The notes under the pieces: generated by a model | Database searches by the model: none | Seen by the model: the letters and a program-made list of their open reading frames with translations, nothing else | Told to the model about the DNA's origin: nothing | Position numbers and translations under genes: made by a program | Part shown: positions 21,678 through 34,815 of the stretch, in pieces | Layout: each line of letters opens with the position of its first letter | How positions within the stretch are numbered: the stretch's first letter is position 1 | DNA from: Acanthochlamys bracteata | Taxonomy: Eukaryota > Streptophyta > Magnoliopsida > Pandanales > Velloziaceae | NCBI GenBank assembly: GCA_019914995.1 | Contig: CM034133.1 | Span: 8,140,495-8,204,494 of the forward strand | Length of the DNA stretch: 64,000 bases | Direction of reading: 5' to 3'

Positions 21678-22867
21678 CTTCTTTCTTCTTCCTTCTTCTC
21701 TCGATCAAATTTTACTTCTCGACAACTGACAGAATGGATTGCCAGAGAAATATAAACATAAAGAGGACAGGTAAATTCGTGAATTATTTGAACTTTGTTG
21801 GTAATTGCGAAATTTTGAAATAGGATTTTGGTTTAAATTTTTTATTGGGAGGAGATAAGTGAGAGAGAGGAGACTGTCGAGCATGGAGAAGCCGAAAGAA
21901 GGCTCAAAGAAAAAGTGATCGTGGGACCCACAACTCATCGGTAAGATGGCCCTAATATGCATGGCCTGGTACGTGATATTAGCCACGAGTTACTTTTGAC
22001 ATCGGCTTTTGGTTTTTTTAGTTTTTCTTAAATTCTTATTTTAAAATTCTATAATGCTTAAAATTTTTAAATAAAATTATTATGTACATAATTTAAGCTT
22101 TAAAATTTTAAAAATGAATTTAAAATTTTGAATAAAAAACTTTTTATTAATTTTTTTTATTTAAAAATTTTCAAACGACCCTACAGCCACCCAGAAGGCC
22201 AGCCACTTTTTTTTAAACTGATGAGGTGGATAAGAGTACTATTATATTAGACGTAACGGCGCACTTTTCTATTTTAAGGACAGATCCATCTACTTAAAAA
22301 AAAAATTTAAGAAGAAAATTTTATGTAAGTAATTTCTGCAAATATAAATTTTTAAAAAGTATATAAAATAAATTTCTTAATCAAATGAAATTCTGAGTTT
22401 AGCCATAATATTTTGAGTCTTACATCGCTAAGCAAGATTAGTGAAGTTAAATTCGGTGAGGACCAATCGCATCGATCGAAATTGGTGACTTAGCATTAAT
22501 TGACCGAGGGTGTGTTTGGATCAGCTTTTTTCTTCAATATATTTTTTTAATTTTTTATTTTACGTTTTTCAATAAATATTTTATAAATATATAAAAATTT
22601 TATTTAAAAATTAGAAAGTGTTAAAAAATTTTACAGAGTGAGATTTTTTTATTACATATTTTATATTTTTTTGAAAGTAAAAAATAATAGCTCGTTTTTC
22701 AAAAAAGATAAAAATATTCTTTATTTCAGAAAAATTTTATTTCATAAATACTACCAAACGTCCCGTTTCAAAGTGGACCATCCGAACAGCTGCTTTTATT
22801 GTAATCCAGATTGATCCAGAGCATTTTTACATTGAGATTGATTCACACGATTTCTAAATTTTATATA

Positions 22868-23151
22868 GGGGGTGTTTCAAATGAGTAGAACTCTACTTTC
22901 TTCCATCAGAATTGGAGTTCCATTCGCTTTCTTTATTTCAATTGCAAATAGAACTGGAAACTCAAGTTCTCAGTTCCATACAAGTGGAACTCAAGTTCCA
23001 CTATATTTCTCTTTTTCAATTCACTTCCAACCCACTTTAACAATCAATTAAAACATAAAAACTAAATTCCACTTCCACCTTATTTTTCAAAAAACTTCAC
23101 TTCTTATTTTTTACTTTCACGTAACTCAGTTACGGGCATTTAAAACACGCC
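22868..23151. mobile_element. MITE of the 280-bp family, 284 bp
   Basis: The left end is GGGGGTGTTTCAAATG and the right end on the other strand is AGGCGTGTTTTAAATG. TATA lies on both outer sides. The interior repeats the family order (ACTAAATTCCACTT, TTATTTTTCAAAAAACTTC, AGTTACGGGCATTT). Its GC content is higher than the copies at 20044 and 45868, so it may be a less eroded member. Confidence 0.65.
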
Positions 23152-23259
23152 TATAGAAAGAAATTTTAGTTGGTTGAAGTTTTTCATGCAGCATTACAAT
23201 TTTAGATAAAATTGACATCCTTAAAACCAAATAGCGCATATGCCCACAAAAAATAGTAG

Positions 23260-23560
23260 GTGTGTTACTCAAGTTTAATTTTTACTGTTAAATATAAAAA
23301 ATTATAAATTTAAAATATATTGATAAAATTTTAATTCAATCAGAATACTAACTGATCTCTATCGAAACTCTTGATCAAGATGACATAAAATATTAAATTT
23401 GATAAAAAATATATATTTTATTTTTGTGTCACTTTGATTAAAACTTTTGATGAAGATTGGTTCGTATTCCGATTGAACCGAAATTTAATCAACATGTTCT
23501 CAATTCATGATTTTTTATATCCAACAGTAAAGATTGAATTTGAATGTCTCATCGGTCACT
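23260..23560. mobile_element. fold-back MITE, decayed copy of the 37025 family
   Basis: The left arm contains GTTAAATATAAAAAATTATAAATT and CTCTTGATCAAGATGACATAAA. The right arm contains their inverses (ACTTTTGATGAAGATTGG, CATGATTTTTTATATCCAACAG) around a TTTATTTTTGTG centre near 23415. The outer GGGGCACTCC ends are not preserved. Confidence 0.5.
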
Positions 23561-24745
23561 TTTGATAGATATATGAGCCATCTGTTTTAAAAAATGTCAT
23601 GTATTTTTATTCTATTCTATTTTAGATTTAGAAGAACTGATAGGCTAATTTGATGGAGTCACCATTTGACATACGTTTGGATTCCCTTTTATTCAAATTT
23701 TATATTTTATTAAATTTATTATATTATTTTATATAATTTATTTAAAATATAAAAAAATTGTATATATAAAATATTTTTATTATTAATTTTTTTAGTTTAA
23801 AAAAATAAAATATATTTTCAAAAAAATTAAATATTTTTTATTAGAAAATTTTATTTATAAATCCTCTGAAACGTCCTCGGAGATTTTAGAAAATTTTAGA
23901 GGTATTGACTTTTAAAACTATGCATGCGTTCTTTTACATCTAAAAGTTATTTTTTTTATTAAGAAATCACTTCTAACTCACTTTTTATTATAAAAAAATA
24001 TAAAAAATTACTTCTAATATATTTTTCAATACAAAAAAAATACATCATTTTCAATAATACTATTTTTAACAACTCATTTTTAAAAATTCACTTCCAAAGA
24101 ACTTATTTTTAAAGCCAAAAAAACACACACTATATTTATTTCAGACTTTCTTTATAAAAATAAGTATTTATATGCTCATAGGTTCTCTTTCATCACTCAC
24201 GGGGGAGATTTGGCTGAGCGGTGTAATTTTATTTCATTCTAAATTTTTTATGTTCTAATAATTTTTTTACAGATATATATAGAATTTGTTTTAGTTTAGA
24301 AAGTCCAAAAAGTTTATATATTGTAAAATTTTTGTATATATAATATTTAATTTTTAGTAAAAACTTAAATTTATATTTAAAATTTTAAAAAATTTTAATT
24401 AAAAAAAGATTTCATTTGTAGTCGCTTTCAAATTTCCTTGATTGCGGATGAAGTTACTAATTTGAGTAGGAAAAGTTAAATATTCTTGACTTCAAACTTC
24501 GGTCGTGTTTAACAATTTTTTAATTTATTTTTTTCAAATTTTTTTTTAATATAAAATAAATAAATAATTTTATAAAAAAGAATTTTTAAAATTTTAAAAT
24601 TTATATTAATATGAAATTTATATAAAAGATAGTTTTTATTTACAAATTTTTAATTTATATTAAATTTTTAAAATTCGATTAAAAATTCAGTTATTTTAAA
24701 TAAATACACCCTTTTATTCATTGTCCTGAAACTTCTATTCATTGT

Positions 24746-24780
<35 letters not shown>

Positions 24781-26493
24781 GTGTGTTCTTATCTCAAGAG
24801 AAGTTGCCGTAGTTTAATTATCGTAAAAGTAATTTTTTGAAAAATAAATTTTATAAAAGTAAAAATCAGTAAAAAATAAAATTTAGTAAAAATTAGTTTA
24901 AAATGGTAACTGAAATATGCCACGTGAAATTTAAAATACAATTTTAGTGAAAGTGAAGTAAGATTTGAAAATAAAAATAAAATTTTAGTAACTAAAATAC
25001 TAAAATGATTCGAATTCAAAATATAAAAAAAAAGTAAAATTTGGTGGCATTTTAGGAACCGTTTAAGAGTGCTTATAAAATAAAATTTTTTAAATAAAAA
25101 ATATTTTTATTTTTTTAAAAATAAGTTTTATTTTTTATTTTAAAAAATAATAAAAATATATAATAAAAAGATCTTACTATTTAAAATTTTTCAATATTTT
25201 TTAGATTTTTAATAAATTTTTTATATACTTATAAAATATATATTAAAAAATATAAAATAAAATATTGAAAAATAGTGTTTAAAAATTTTTTTTCCAAACG
25301 TACCCTAAAAAATATGTCTGAATAGTCCACGTCTACCTTAACTTTGTTTTTCTAAATTATTTTTTTAAACTCATTTTGTAATTATTTTTTAGATAAAGAA
25401 AAAAAATTAAAATATGTCAAACTCAATTCTTCATCTTCATATTTCGACCGAACACATGCATGAACTACGCAGAATATTTCTTTTGCTAAATCAAAGAGAG
25501 CACTTCTTATAGCTAAGAAATATAGTAGGAAAAATCATGCCATTTTTGTTGAATCCATCAACAATTAGGTGTTAACGTGCCAACATGAAGTTATAAAGAT
25601 GCATTATTGTAGGATGAGATTTACATTCGATTAGCTATGTACCTCAAACTTTTATATTTCTAGTTTAAAATTATAAGCGTGTTTAAAGTGATATTATTAA
25701 AAATGAGTTGGCCATATTTGGAAACTTTTTTTTCCCAACTTTTCATTTTTACTCTTCCCAATAAAGCTTCTAAAATATTCTATAAAATCTTTTAAAAAAT
25801 TTTAATATTACAGAAAAATTCTACGTTGTAAAATAAGTAAAAAAAGTAAAACTCATTTTTCAAAAATTTTTAAAATATTTTTCCTTTTCGAAAAGCTCCT
25901 TTTCAATAAGCACTCCCAAACATGAATATGAGTTTTAAAATTGAGTTATTTATATAAACTATTGTAAAAGAATATAAAATAATTATTCGAAAGCAATTTT
26001 TTTGCTCAAAAAAGTGACTATCTAGTTGAAGAGAACACGCTAAAACTTTCTTATATTCTAAGTGAATGATTCGAAACGCTTATAAAAAAAAAAATTTGGC
26101 AAAAAAAATTTTTAGATACCTTAATTTTATAAAAGTCTAAAAAAACAAATATTATAGATATAATTTTTTGATAACTTACAATTTATCCATATCTTACAAA
26201 TTTAAAATTTTTTTTTATAAAAATCGTGTATAATTTTATTGGAGTTAAAAAGAAGCTTTTATAAGGTACTCCCAAAAGCACACTCAAGGCAAGATCAATC
26301 CCTTGATTAATTGGGCTTGTTTGTAGACGTACCTCCATTAGTTAAGCCCATATAGGGCCCACTTACCGTTGAACTTCTGCAAAATCTCAAATCATTCAGG
26401 GGTTAAATTGAAAAAACTTACCCCTTGGGGTTTAGGGTTGAAAGAAAAAAAAAATCAAACCAACTCCTCTTCTCCAGTGCACCACCACCAAAA

Positions 26494-28141
26494 ATGGCGT
26501 CCGCCCTTCTCCGCCGGCCACGCCCAAGTCTTCTATCTCTCTTCTTACTCAACTCAAATTTTTCTGCATCTTCCGGAATTCGACCCTTATCTACGGCGGC
26601 GATGCGTTCAACAGGCGGTAAAGAAGAAAAAGAGGCGTGGTGGAAGGAAGCAATGGAGAAGCTGCGTAATATCGGGATATCTGCCCACATAGATTCGGGT
26701 AAAACAACGTTGACGGAGCGGATCTTGTTTTACACTGGTCGGATTCATGAGATTCATGAAGTTCGTGGACGTGATGGAGTTGGAGCCAAGATGGATTCGA
26801 TGGATTTGGAGAGAGAGAAGGGGATCACGATTCAGTCTGCTGCTACTTATTGTACTTGGAATGGTTACGAGGTAGATAAAACATTTTTCCATCAACTTTT
26901 ATTGTTCTTGTTCTGAATTTTGTTCCTTTCTTTTAACTGCTTGTACTGATATGGTATTAGGTTTTTTGTTTAGGTCGTGAGGAATTCAGAAGTTTGAGAG
27001 TTATGGAGCTGAATCTTGTTTTGTTCCGTAGAATTAGTTTTAAGTGAGAAATCTTGGGAACTTGAGAAGCTGAATTCGGCTGATTGATAAGAGTATAGAT
27101 ATCATTAATATTACCTTGGAGGTCTCTATGAAATTTGTTTAGTAATTAGAAATGGTATGAAATTTGATGGTGCTAGGTCCCTGTTAGCAGTTTTTACTGT
27201 GGTAGATAGGAAATTTCCTAGGTCATACATGCAAATTCACTTTCTGTTATGAGCTTTTTCTCCCTGTAGCTATCGGATATTTTTCCCTGGTTGATGCAGT
27301 GAAAGCCTCAGTCTTGGGATTCTTGCAACTGATTCAATTGTAGAAGGATACTTGTATTGACATGTGGAAATAGTTATACTCTCCTTTCAAGAATGGTTTA
27401 GGGTTGATGATTTTTGGTAGCTGTAAGTAGAACATTGACATGGATCTTTCTCTAAAAAGGAAAGGTTTATGGGACAAAAGATTTGATGATGAGTAATTTG
27501 ATGAAAAGATCTTTTAACGTGCCTTGTTGTGTTCAACTGCTGCAAAACTTTCCATTCAAGTTCTTGTTATTAATTTCTTCATACATTTTGATGTATACCA
27601 CATGAATTATCAGCTATTGTCATTAAGATTTATCTGAGCTTAATGATTCAAATACAGGTCAACATAATTGATACTCCTGGTCATGTTGATTTCACGATCG
27701 AAGTGGAAAGAGCTTTGCGCGTTTTAGATGGTGCCATTCTTGTTCTTTGTAGCGTTGGTGGAGTACAAAGTCAATCCATCACTGTGGATCGTCAAATGAG
27801 GAGATATGAAGTTCCAAGGCTTGCATTTATCAACAAGTTAGATCGAATGGGTGCAGATCCATGGAAAGTACTCAGTCAGGTAAAGATGTTCATATTTTGA
27901 ACTATTGGTTGCAAAAGGAAGACATCCATTGTTTAGTGATTCCCTGAAGTGTTATATATATATATATGGGGAGGGATAGGGGCACTCTCCCTTCCGGTTT
28001 ATGGACAGGGAGATCTCTAAATCCAATTTTCACCGTTGAATATGAAGAACTATAAATTAAAAACGTATTCACAAAATTTCAGCTCAATCGGATCATGAAT
28101 TTAACTCCATCCAACCATTTGATCAGGACAGAAATAATACA

Positions 28142-28211
<70 letters not shown>

Positions 28212-31200
28212 AAGTGTGTGATTCTTTGAACGTCAATGAGACCATTCAATTTGTCCAAGAATTTGTATGCAGGAATATTTCATGGTAGTTCTCAAGTGAT
28301 TTTTCATTAAATTTTAATATTTTTCTGATCATTACTAACTATCCATCCTAAGGGGCATTTAGGAGTGCTTATGAAATGGAGATTTTCTAGAACGGAAGAT
28401 ATTTTTATCCTTTTTGAAAAATAAGCTTTATTTTTTTTACTTAAAAAATTAAAAATAAGCAATAAAAAGATCTCACTACGTAGAATTTTTTTATACTATC
28501 TAAATTTTTAAATAAATTTTTTAGATACTTATAAAAGATGTATTGAAAAACGTGAAATGAAAAATTGAAAAGCTGCTTTTGTGAAACGGAAAGCCAAACA
28601 CACCCCTAGTTAAGCTGCTGTACCCTACTGCCTTAAATATGCATATGTCCAATCTGAACTTTTTTTCCCCTCATAATTTCTGAGTAGAACATTATTCTGT
28701 TTATTGCTCCAATGGTCTTGGTGGTTTCTGAATCCTTCCAGTCCAGTCTTGTATGAACTCCTGAATTAGATCATTGATTCATCACCTAATCAAGCTTCTG
28801 AACAATGAAATTCTAATACAATATTTTATTCTAGGCAAGGTCTAAGCTTCGACATCACAGTGCAGCTGTACAAGTTCCAATTGGTTTGGAAGAAGAGTTT
28901 CAGGGCCTTGTGGATCTAGTTCAGATGAAAGCATACTCCTTTCATGGCTCAAACGGGTATCTGCTACTTTACTTTCTGCACCTCTCATAGTATGCTAGTT
29001 TATGCATGGTATATGGTGCTTATCTAAGTTAGCTTGATTATTCTGTACCAGTGAAAAGGTTGTTTCTGCTGATATACCTTCCAATTTGGAGAAGCTTGTT
29101 GCAGACAAGCGGCGCGAGCTAATTGAAGCTGTTTCTGAAGTTGATGACCAACTTGCTGAAGCTTTTCTAGCTGATGACCCCATATCTCCAGATGATCTCA
29201 AGGTGCTGATGTCCTTTTCTTGTTCCTTGCTGATATGTTATGCTAACTGTATTATTATGTGTAATGTACATAGGAAATCTCAATTTATGTTAGTGGGAGC
29301 CTACTTTTATTCTCTACCTATGGCATTATGTGCTTCTTGCTAGATTGAATTTGTTTGTTTTGCATGATATTAATTCTCATAATTGTTTGACAGAGAAGTG
29401 CCACTCTATGTCATCACATGTTTGGGATTTTAATATTATGGAAGGTCCAGTAACTAGAAGTGCTGCTAGAATTATAGCACTTAATAAGTCTGAAGCTAAT
29501 CGTTAACTATATCTACAATCTTTGAAGTTGATAGCTTTGACCTTTTTTGTATTTCGTTTCAGATGTTTTTTGTCACTTTTACGCCCCGCTATGCTAAAGA
29601 TAGGCTAAGGTTTGGGTTTTTCTTGTAGGCCAAGCCTGACCTGACCCAACCCAATCTTTTAGATTTGGCCCGACCTGACCCAGCCCGATCTTTTAGATTT
29701 GGCCCGACCAGACTGATATAAAAATGTAAAAGCTAGCATAAAACGTCCTGAATCTAAAAGAAAATTTGCTCAAACTCTACTAATTTGTTGTAAAGAAATG
29801 TATTCTTAAGGGTTCATATAGATTAGAAGTTATTTTGAGCTAAATTGAAGCTAGCCTAAATTTGCTTAATTGAAAAGTTGGGCCACCTTAGCCTACCCAC
29901 TGCAGTCCCAATTTAAAGGCCCATTTATGACACACTCTTAGGTCGTGCCTAAGGCCGAACTACACCCACTTTCAGCTCTAGCCTCCGTTGGTGCTTGCCT
30001 TAATTATTTTAAACATATACTTGAAACAATATTGATTTTATAATTGGAGTACCTATGAGAATTAAAGTGATTTTGGCCTACATCACTTTTAGATAGCCAA
30101 TCTTATTTCAAGTGCGCCCAAGGCAATGACACGCTAACATAGTAGATCCCAATAATTCATCATCTTTTTATATGATTGCGCTTGTCATAGTTCTTTCTGC
30201 AATTTAAGCCTTTAACATCGGAATTACTAATAGTTGTGTACTTCGGTAATATTTACAAGAATAGTGGTTCATATCTCGTCCTTTATGAAAGAATTATGAA
30301 CTGTCATGTTGTGTGTATGATACCAGATCCAATGGTGAAGTTCGCACCAAAGACCATTAACTAGCTCATCTGGAGGGCTACAGTGCATATTAATTGTATA
30401 CATTTTTGTTTATGAAGCAATAGAAGAGTTACTGATATAACATCATGTTGGACCATTTTGGCAATTATGGTTTTTTCCCTAAGATCTTGGTCGATATGGC
30501 TAAGTTGAGTTCGAGTTCGTGTGGGTAGGAGGAGATGGATTGATAGCAATGTATACATTGAGATAACCTCCCATCAGGGTTCCTTCGTGAGGCCTTGTGT
30601 AATATCAAAATTACTTTATCAGTTACGGCTTGAGTATCTGGATAGGGTTGGAAATATAATTTGGTTCACGATCTTAGTGCGGTCGAATCGAACTCCTGTG
30701 GAGTGCGATAAGGCAACCTTAAGACTACTATCCTTTATCCTTTAAGTCTTGAAGTCTCATAATCGCTTATATTTGACAATGCTAAACCAAAGAGAAAGCC
30801 TGTTCCAAAATTATTTTGGCACCAGTTTTTGTGCAAGCATTTCCACATTAGTTACATTACATTAAAATAAAGTCATTGATGATGTTACACTTAAATACAA
30901 GAGTAAGTGTAACTAATGTTCATCTTAGCTCCAATTAACGTTAAGGACTTGAAATGAAACAAGAATAAGCCATAATTAACCGAACTGTAAACTGAAGAAA
31001 TCTAAGTGACTAATAAATTAAACTCTAGATATGACCACTTTTTTCTGTAATAGCATCTTTGGAGGTGTTGGCTATCACTATATTATCTTATTCTGTTTGT
31101 CTTATTGTTTAATTTGAGAAACAAAAACTGATAACAAAACACAGCTATTTACCTTATCCAGTTGTCTCGTTAAGGGGAAAACAAATCTGGAGAAAAGAAA

Positions 31201-34200
31201 GGGATTCTCCCTGACTATTGTAAGGTTTCTTTCAAGGGGAAATGCGGAGAAATTACTGTGGTGTCCTTTTCTTTTCCTTACGTTTATCATCTAATGTAAT
31301 AGTTTAAAAAGTGTCTTGCCAAGAAATGAAAGATGTTGCAAATCTTTATTTCTGATAATGTAATGAAGCAAAATATGATGATTGAAATGTTTAAGGTGTT
31401 AAGTATTTCGTGTGGGTCAGCGTGTGCTTGCTTGTGTCTATGACAAGTACACCCTAGTATATGCATGCTTATATATGTAAATATGCATTTATATCTGTAT
31501 ACATATTTGTACATGGTTGGTTATATGTATGTTATTGTCAAGTACCTATACATTCATATTAGGGAATAGCATTACAAGAATTTATATCCATCTAAATGCT
31601 TGTGGACAGACAGGCATTATAGACCACTTGATGCCTCCATCTTATATATTATCTTTTGACCAGGTTTTTCTAGCGAGTAAATGATAAAGAAATGACATAT
31701 TTTTTTCCTTATTCAAGGTAGTTCTTGTAGTGTCTAATATGAAAACTACTTGGTAGGATATCGCATCAGTCTCCGTATATACATATATGCTTTCCCTCTG
31801 TTCACATTTAAGAGGGCACATCACATACATCTTAACAAAGGATCCGTATTTCTGCATGTGAACAATTTAATTTGAAGTAATAAATGATTAATCTCTTTAG
31901 AGAGGGACAACAATTCAAAAAAATATTGTGAATCTTTTTGTTTGGTCTTCTATTTCTTACAAAAGGCATGAACAACTTGTTTACTTATTAATTTATTTTA
32001 AGACTCTGTATCTTGTGCCACTTTTCTTGATTTGACGTGATTGTTCTTGATTTCTAACAGATGGCAATCCGCAGGGCTACTGTATCACGCAAATTCGTGC
32101 CGGTTTTTATGGGAAGTGCATTTAAGAATAAGGTGCTTAGATAATTATGCCTTGTGGTGTAAACCTAATTTTGCTTTGTTGCAAAGGTTTGTCTAAGTGA
32201 TTGTTTGATAGTTTTGTCGTATTTTGATCTTTATCAAATGATTCCAACAGTGAAGATGTGCTTCATTGTTGTTCCATCGTCCTTAAGTTAGATTGGAAAT
32301 TCCAAGGACAAAATCATCTATAGATAGTTGTATATCTAGTTTCAAGAGACAATGTGGAATTATACCATGGCCATCCTATATGCCATCATGGTAAGCCTGA
32401 AGGTTAGGAATTATTAGAGAGATAAAATAACTGGAGAGAACAAGTCGGCGACAAACATTACACTTAAAAAGAGCCTGGTTATAGAGAGCCTGTCCTGTGC
32501 CTTCCGCAAAGCTTAAGCTAGTGGTGTACTCACATCTACCCCATGAGAGAGAATGCTTGATCTCTGTTGACTGCTGGCTCTATACCACCTGTTTGGAAGA
32601 CACCAACACCACTAGGTGAACATGAGATTAGGGTTATACTCAGCTTAGCTCATATGTCGTTGTCCATTCCAGCCAACCAAATGCTTAAGCTAATAAGTAC
32701 TATATAGACCCACTTTCCTTGTTTCTATAAGATGTGAAAAATGAACCTTGCTTACCCTTCACCTCTCAACAACCTAAGAAACGATATAATTGGAGGTAAT
32801 AATTAGGTTTTAGGTGGAGCAATTGTTGTTTGGATTTTGAGGTGAAGAGATTGTGTTATATATTGTCTTTGACGAACTTTTGCTCTTAGTATTTGCATAT
32901 AAAGACCAAAGAATTATGAGTATGGCGTATTATATGTAGCCTGACCAATGTCCCACCCAGTATCCCACTAATCAACATAGTAGCAAGTCACAGATCAATA
33001 AAAGCTGTACAAGTGGTATGCCTGATAGGATACGAGGTGGGATGCAGAGTAATTTTGTGATCCTGCTAGAATGTGTCATCACTTCCTACTTTCGAACCAT
33101 CATCCTTAGTAAAGCATGAGCAGTCGGGCTATTTTTGGAAGGGCCTTATGGTCGACCAGTTGTTGGAGGCTTTACACTGTAGTTTAAGCCTTAATTTATT
33201 CTGTAGTCATCCTTCCTTACAATCTCTTCGATGCAGGGAGTTCAACCTTTACTTGATGGGGTGCTTGACTATTTGCCATGTCCCACAGAGGTTGAGAACT
33301 ATGCCCTTGATCAGAATAAATCAGAGGAGAAGGTATTTACATTAGCTTTCAATACTTATTCTTCTGTTGTTAATATGGAGCATAATGTTGCTTCCTTTTC
33401 CCTAGGTATTGTTATCTGGAACTCCATCAGGGCCTCTTGTTGCTTTGGCATTCAAGTTGGAGGAAGGACGTTTTGGTCAGCTTACTTATCTGAGGTATAA
33501 TTGACAATTTGATTTTTATTCTTACATGGGAATTGTGTAGGTTAGCTTTTATGTTATATTGTTGAATATTACATCACATAGTGGTTAGTTCATTTTTCTT
33601 AATTAGAAATTCAGTTTTGCAGAATCTATGAAGGTGTTATAAGAAAAGGTGATTTTATAATCAATATAAATACAGGGAAGAAGATTAAGGTTAGTTTTCT
33701 TGATCCATATTTGTTCCTAATCCATGCTTTTCTATTTGTTCAAATTGTACTTTCTGTATATGATTATGGAAAGGTTTTGTGAAGGCTTTCTTTGTCACTA
33801 TTTTAGCATGAGATCTTTCCCTCTTTAACTGGATGCCAAGTGTTGGGGTCTTTTACTTATGAAGTCTGTTGTAGTTTATGCTAGAAACTTTTAGGTTGCC
33901 TTGTGAACGTTACCGGAAGTGTAAGTAATCATAACATTGCTAAGGGTCACATCAACTACTCAGCTTGGTCCCTGGTTTACTGGGAGTTATGATGGTGAGT
34001 TTTGGGGTTACCTTAGCTCCTTACAGGTCAGATACTGTAGTTCTCAATCTTGGGGATAATACAATATGAACTTGGTACTGCTTTGTTTTGCTGGACATGG
34101 GTTCTTACTACATAAAAGCAATCAAAGCTATTAATTTTAAGTACCTACTAATTACACAAAATACCATTCATATCTCCATTTGGTAATAGTCCTCCACAAA

Positions 34201-34733
34201 TGTTCCATGCTCCTTTGTGCTGAAGGTCAAGCCTTAACTTTAAGAGCTTTTGTACATACTTAATCTATCTTCTCCTTTGGACTGCAAAATAGACGTTTTA
34301 ATTTTCTTATCATTCATTTTTTTATTGTAGGTTCCTCGTTTAGTTCGGATGCATTCAAATGAGATGGAGGTTTGTATACTTCTAAATGACTCATGGGCCA
34401 ACGGTTATTCATAGTAACTTATCTGTTTGCAACCTTTGCTCCTGTTCCCTTAGGATATACAAGAAGCTCATGCCGGGCAAATTGTTGCTGTGTTTGGTGT
34501 AGATTGTGCATCAGGTGGCCACTCTGGCATTAACCATCTTCATCGTGTCCTTTCGTTTACTGATCTCATACTTACCTATTTTTCTTGTTTGTTCCCAGGT
34601 GATACCTTCACAGACGGTTCAGTTAGATACACAATGACTTCCATGAATGTCCCTGAGCCGGTGATGTCATTGGCCGTACAACCTGTTTCTAAAGATTCTG
34701 GAGGACAAGTAAGTATATGTCTGTACTGCTTAC

Positions 34734-34815
<82 letters not shown>

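Larger units (their letters stand above)
21990..26280. other. AT-rich spacer packed with decayed MITEs, no gene
   Basis: Several units have the recurring form GxGTGTTTGGATCAGCTTTTTT ... CCAAACGTCCC (about 22510-22765) or ACCGTTTAAGAGTGCTTATAAAA ... CCAAACGTACCC (about 25067-25310). Another (about 23926-24125) starts GCGTTCTTTTACATC and ends in CAAAAAAACACAC, an inverted relative of the 42540 element. A 30-base T run is at 24749-24778. No supported ORF was found. Confidence 0.5.

Noticed and set aside
24205-24235. tRNA-Ser-like start (GGGGGAGATTTGGCTGAGCGG)
   Set aside because: Only the first quarter resembles a plastid tRNA-Ser; no anticodon arm, T-arm or acceptor partner follows.
30521-30745. 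74-codon frame in MEFG1 intron 4
   Set aside because: It begins in transposon-like sequence and matches no family I recognise; no splice sites join it to EF-G exons.
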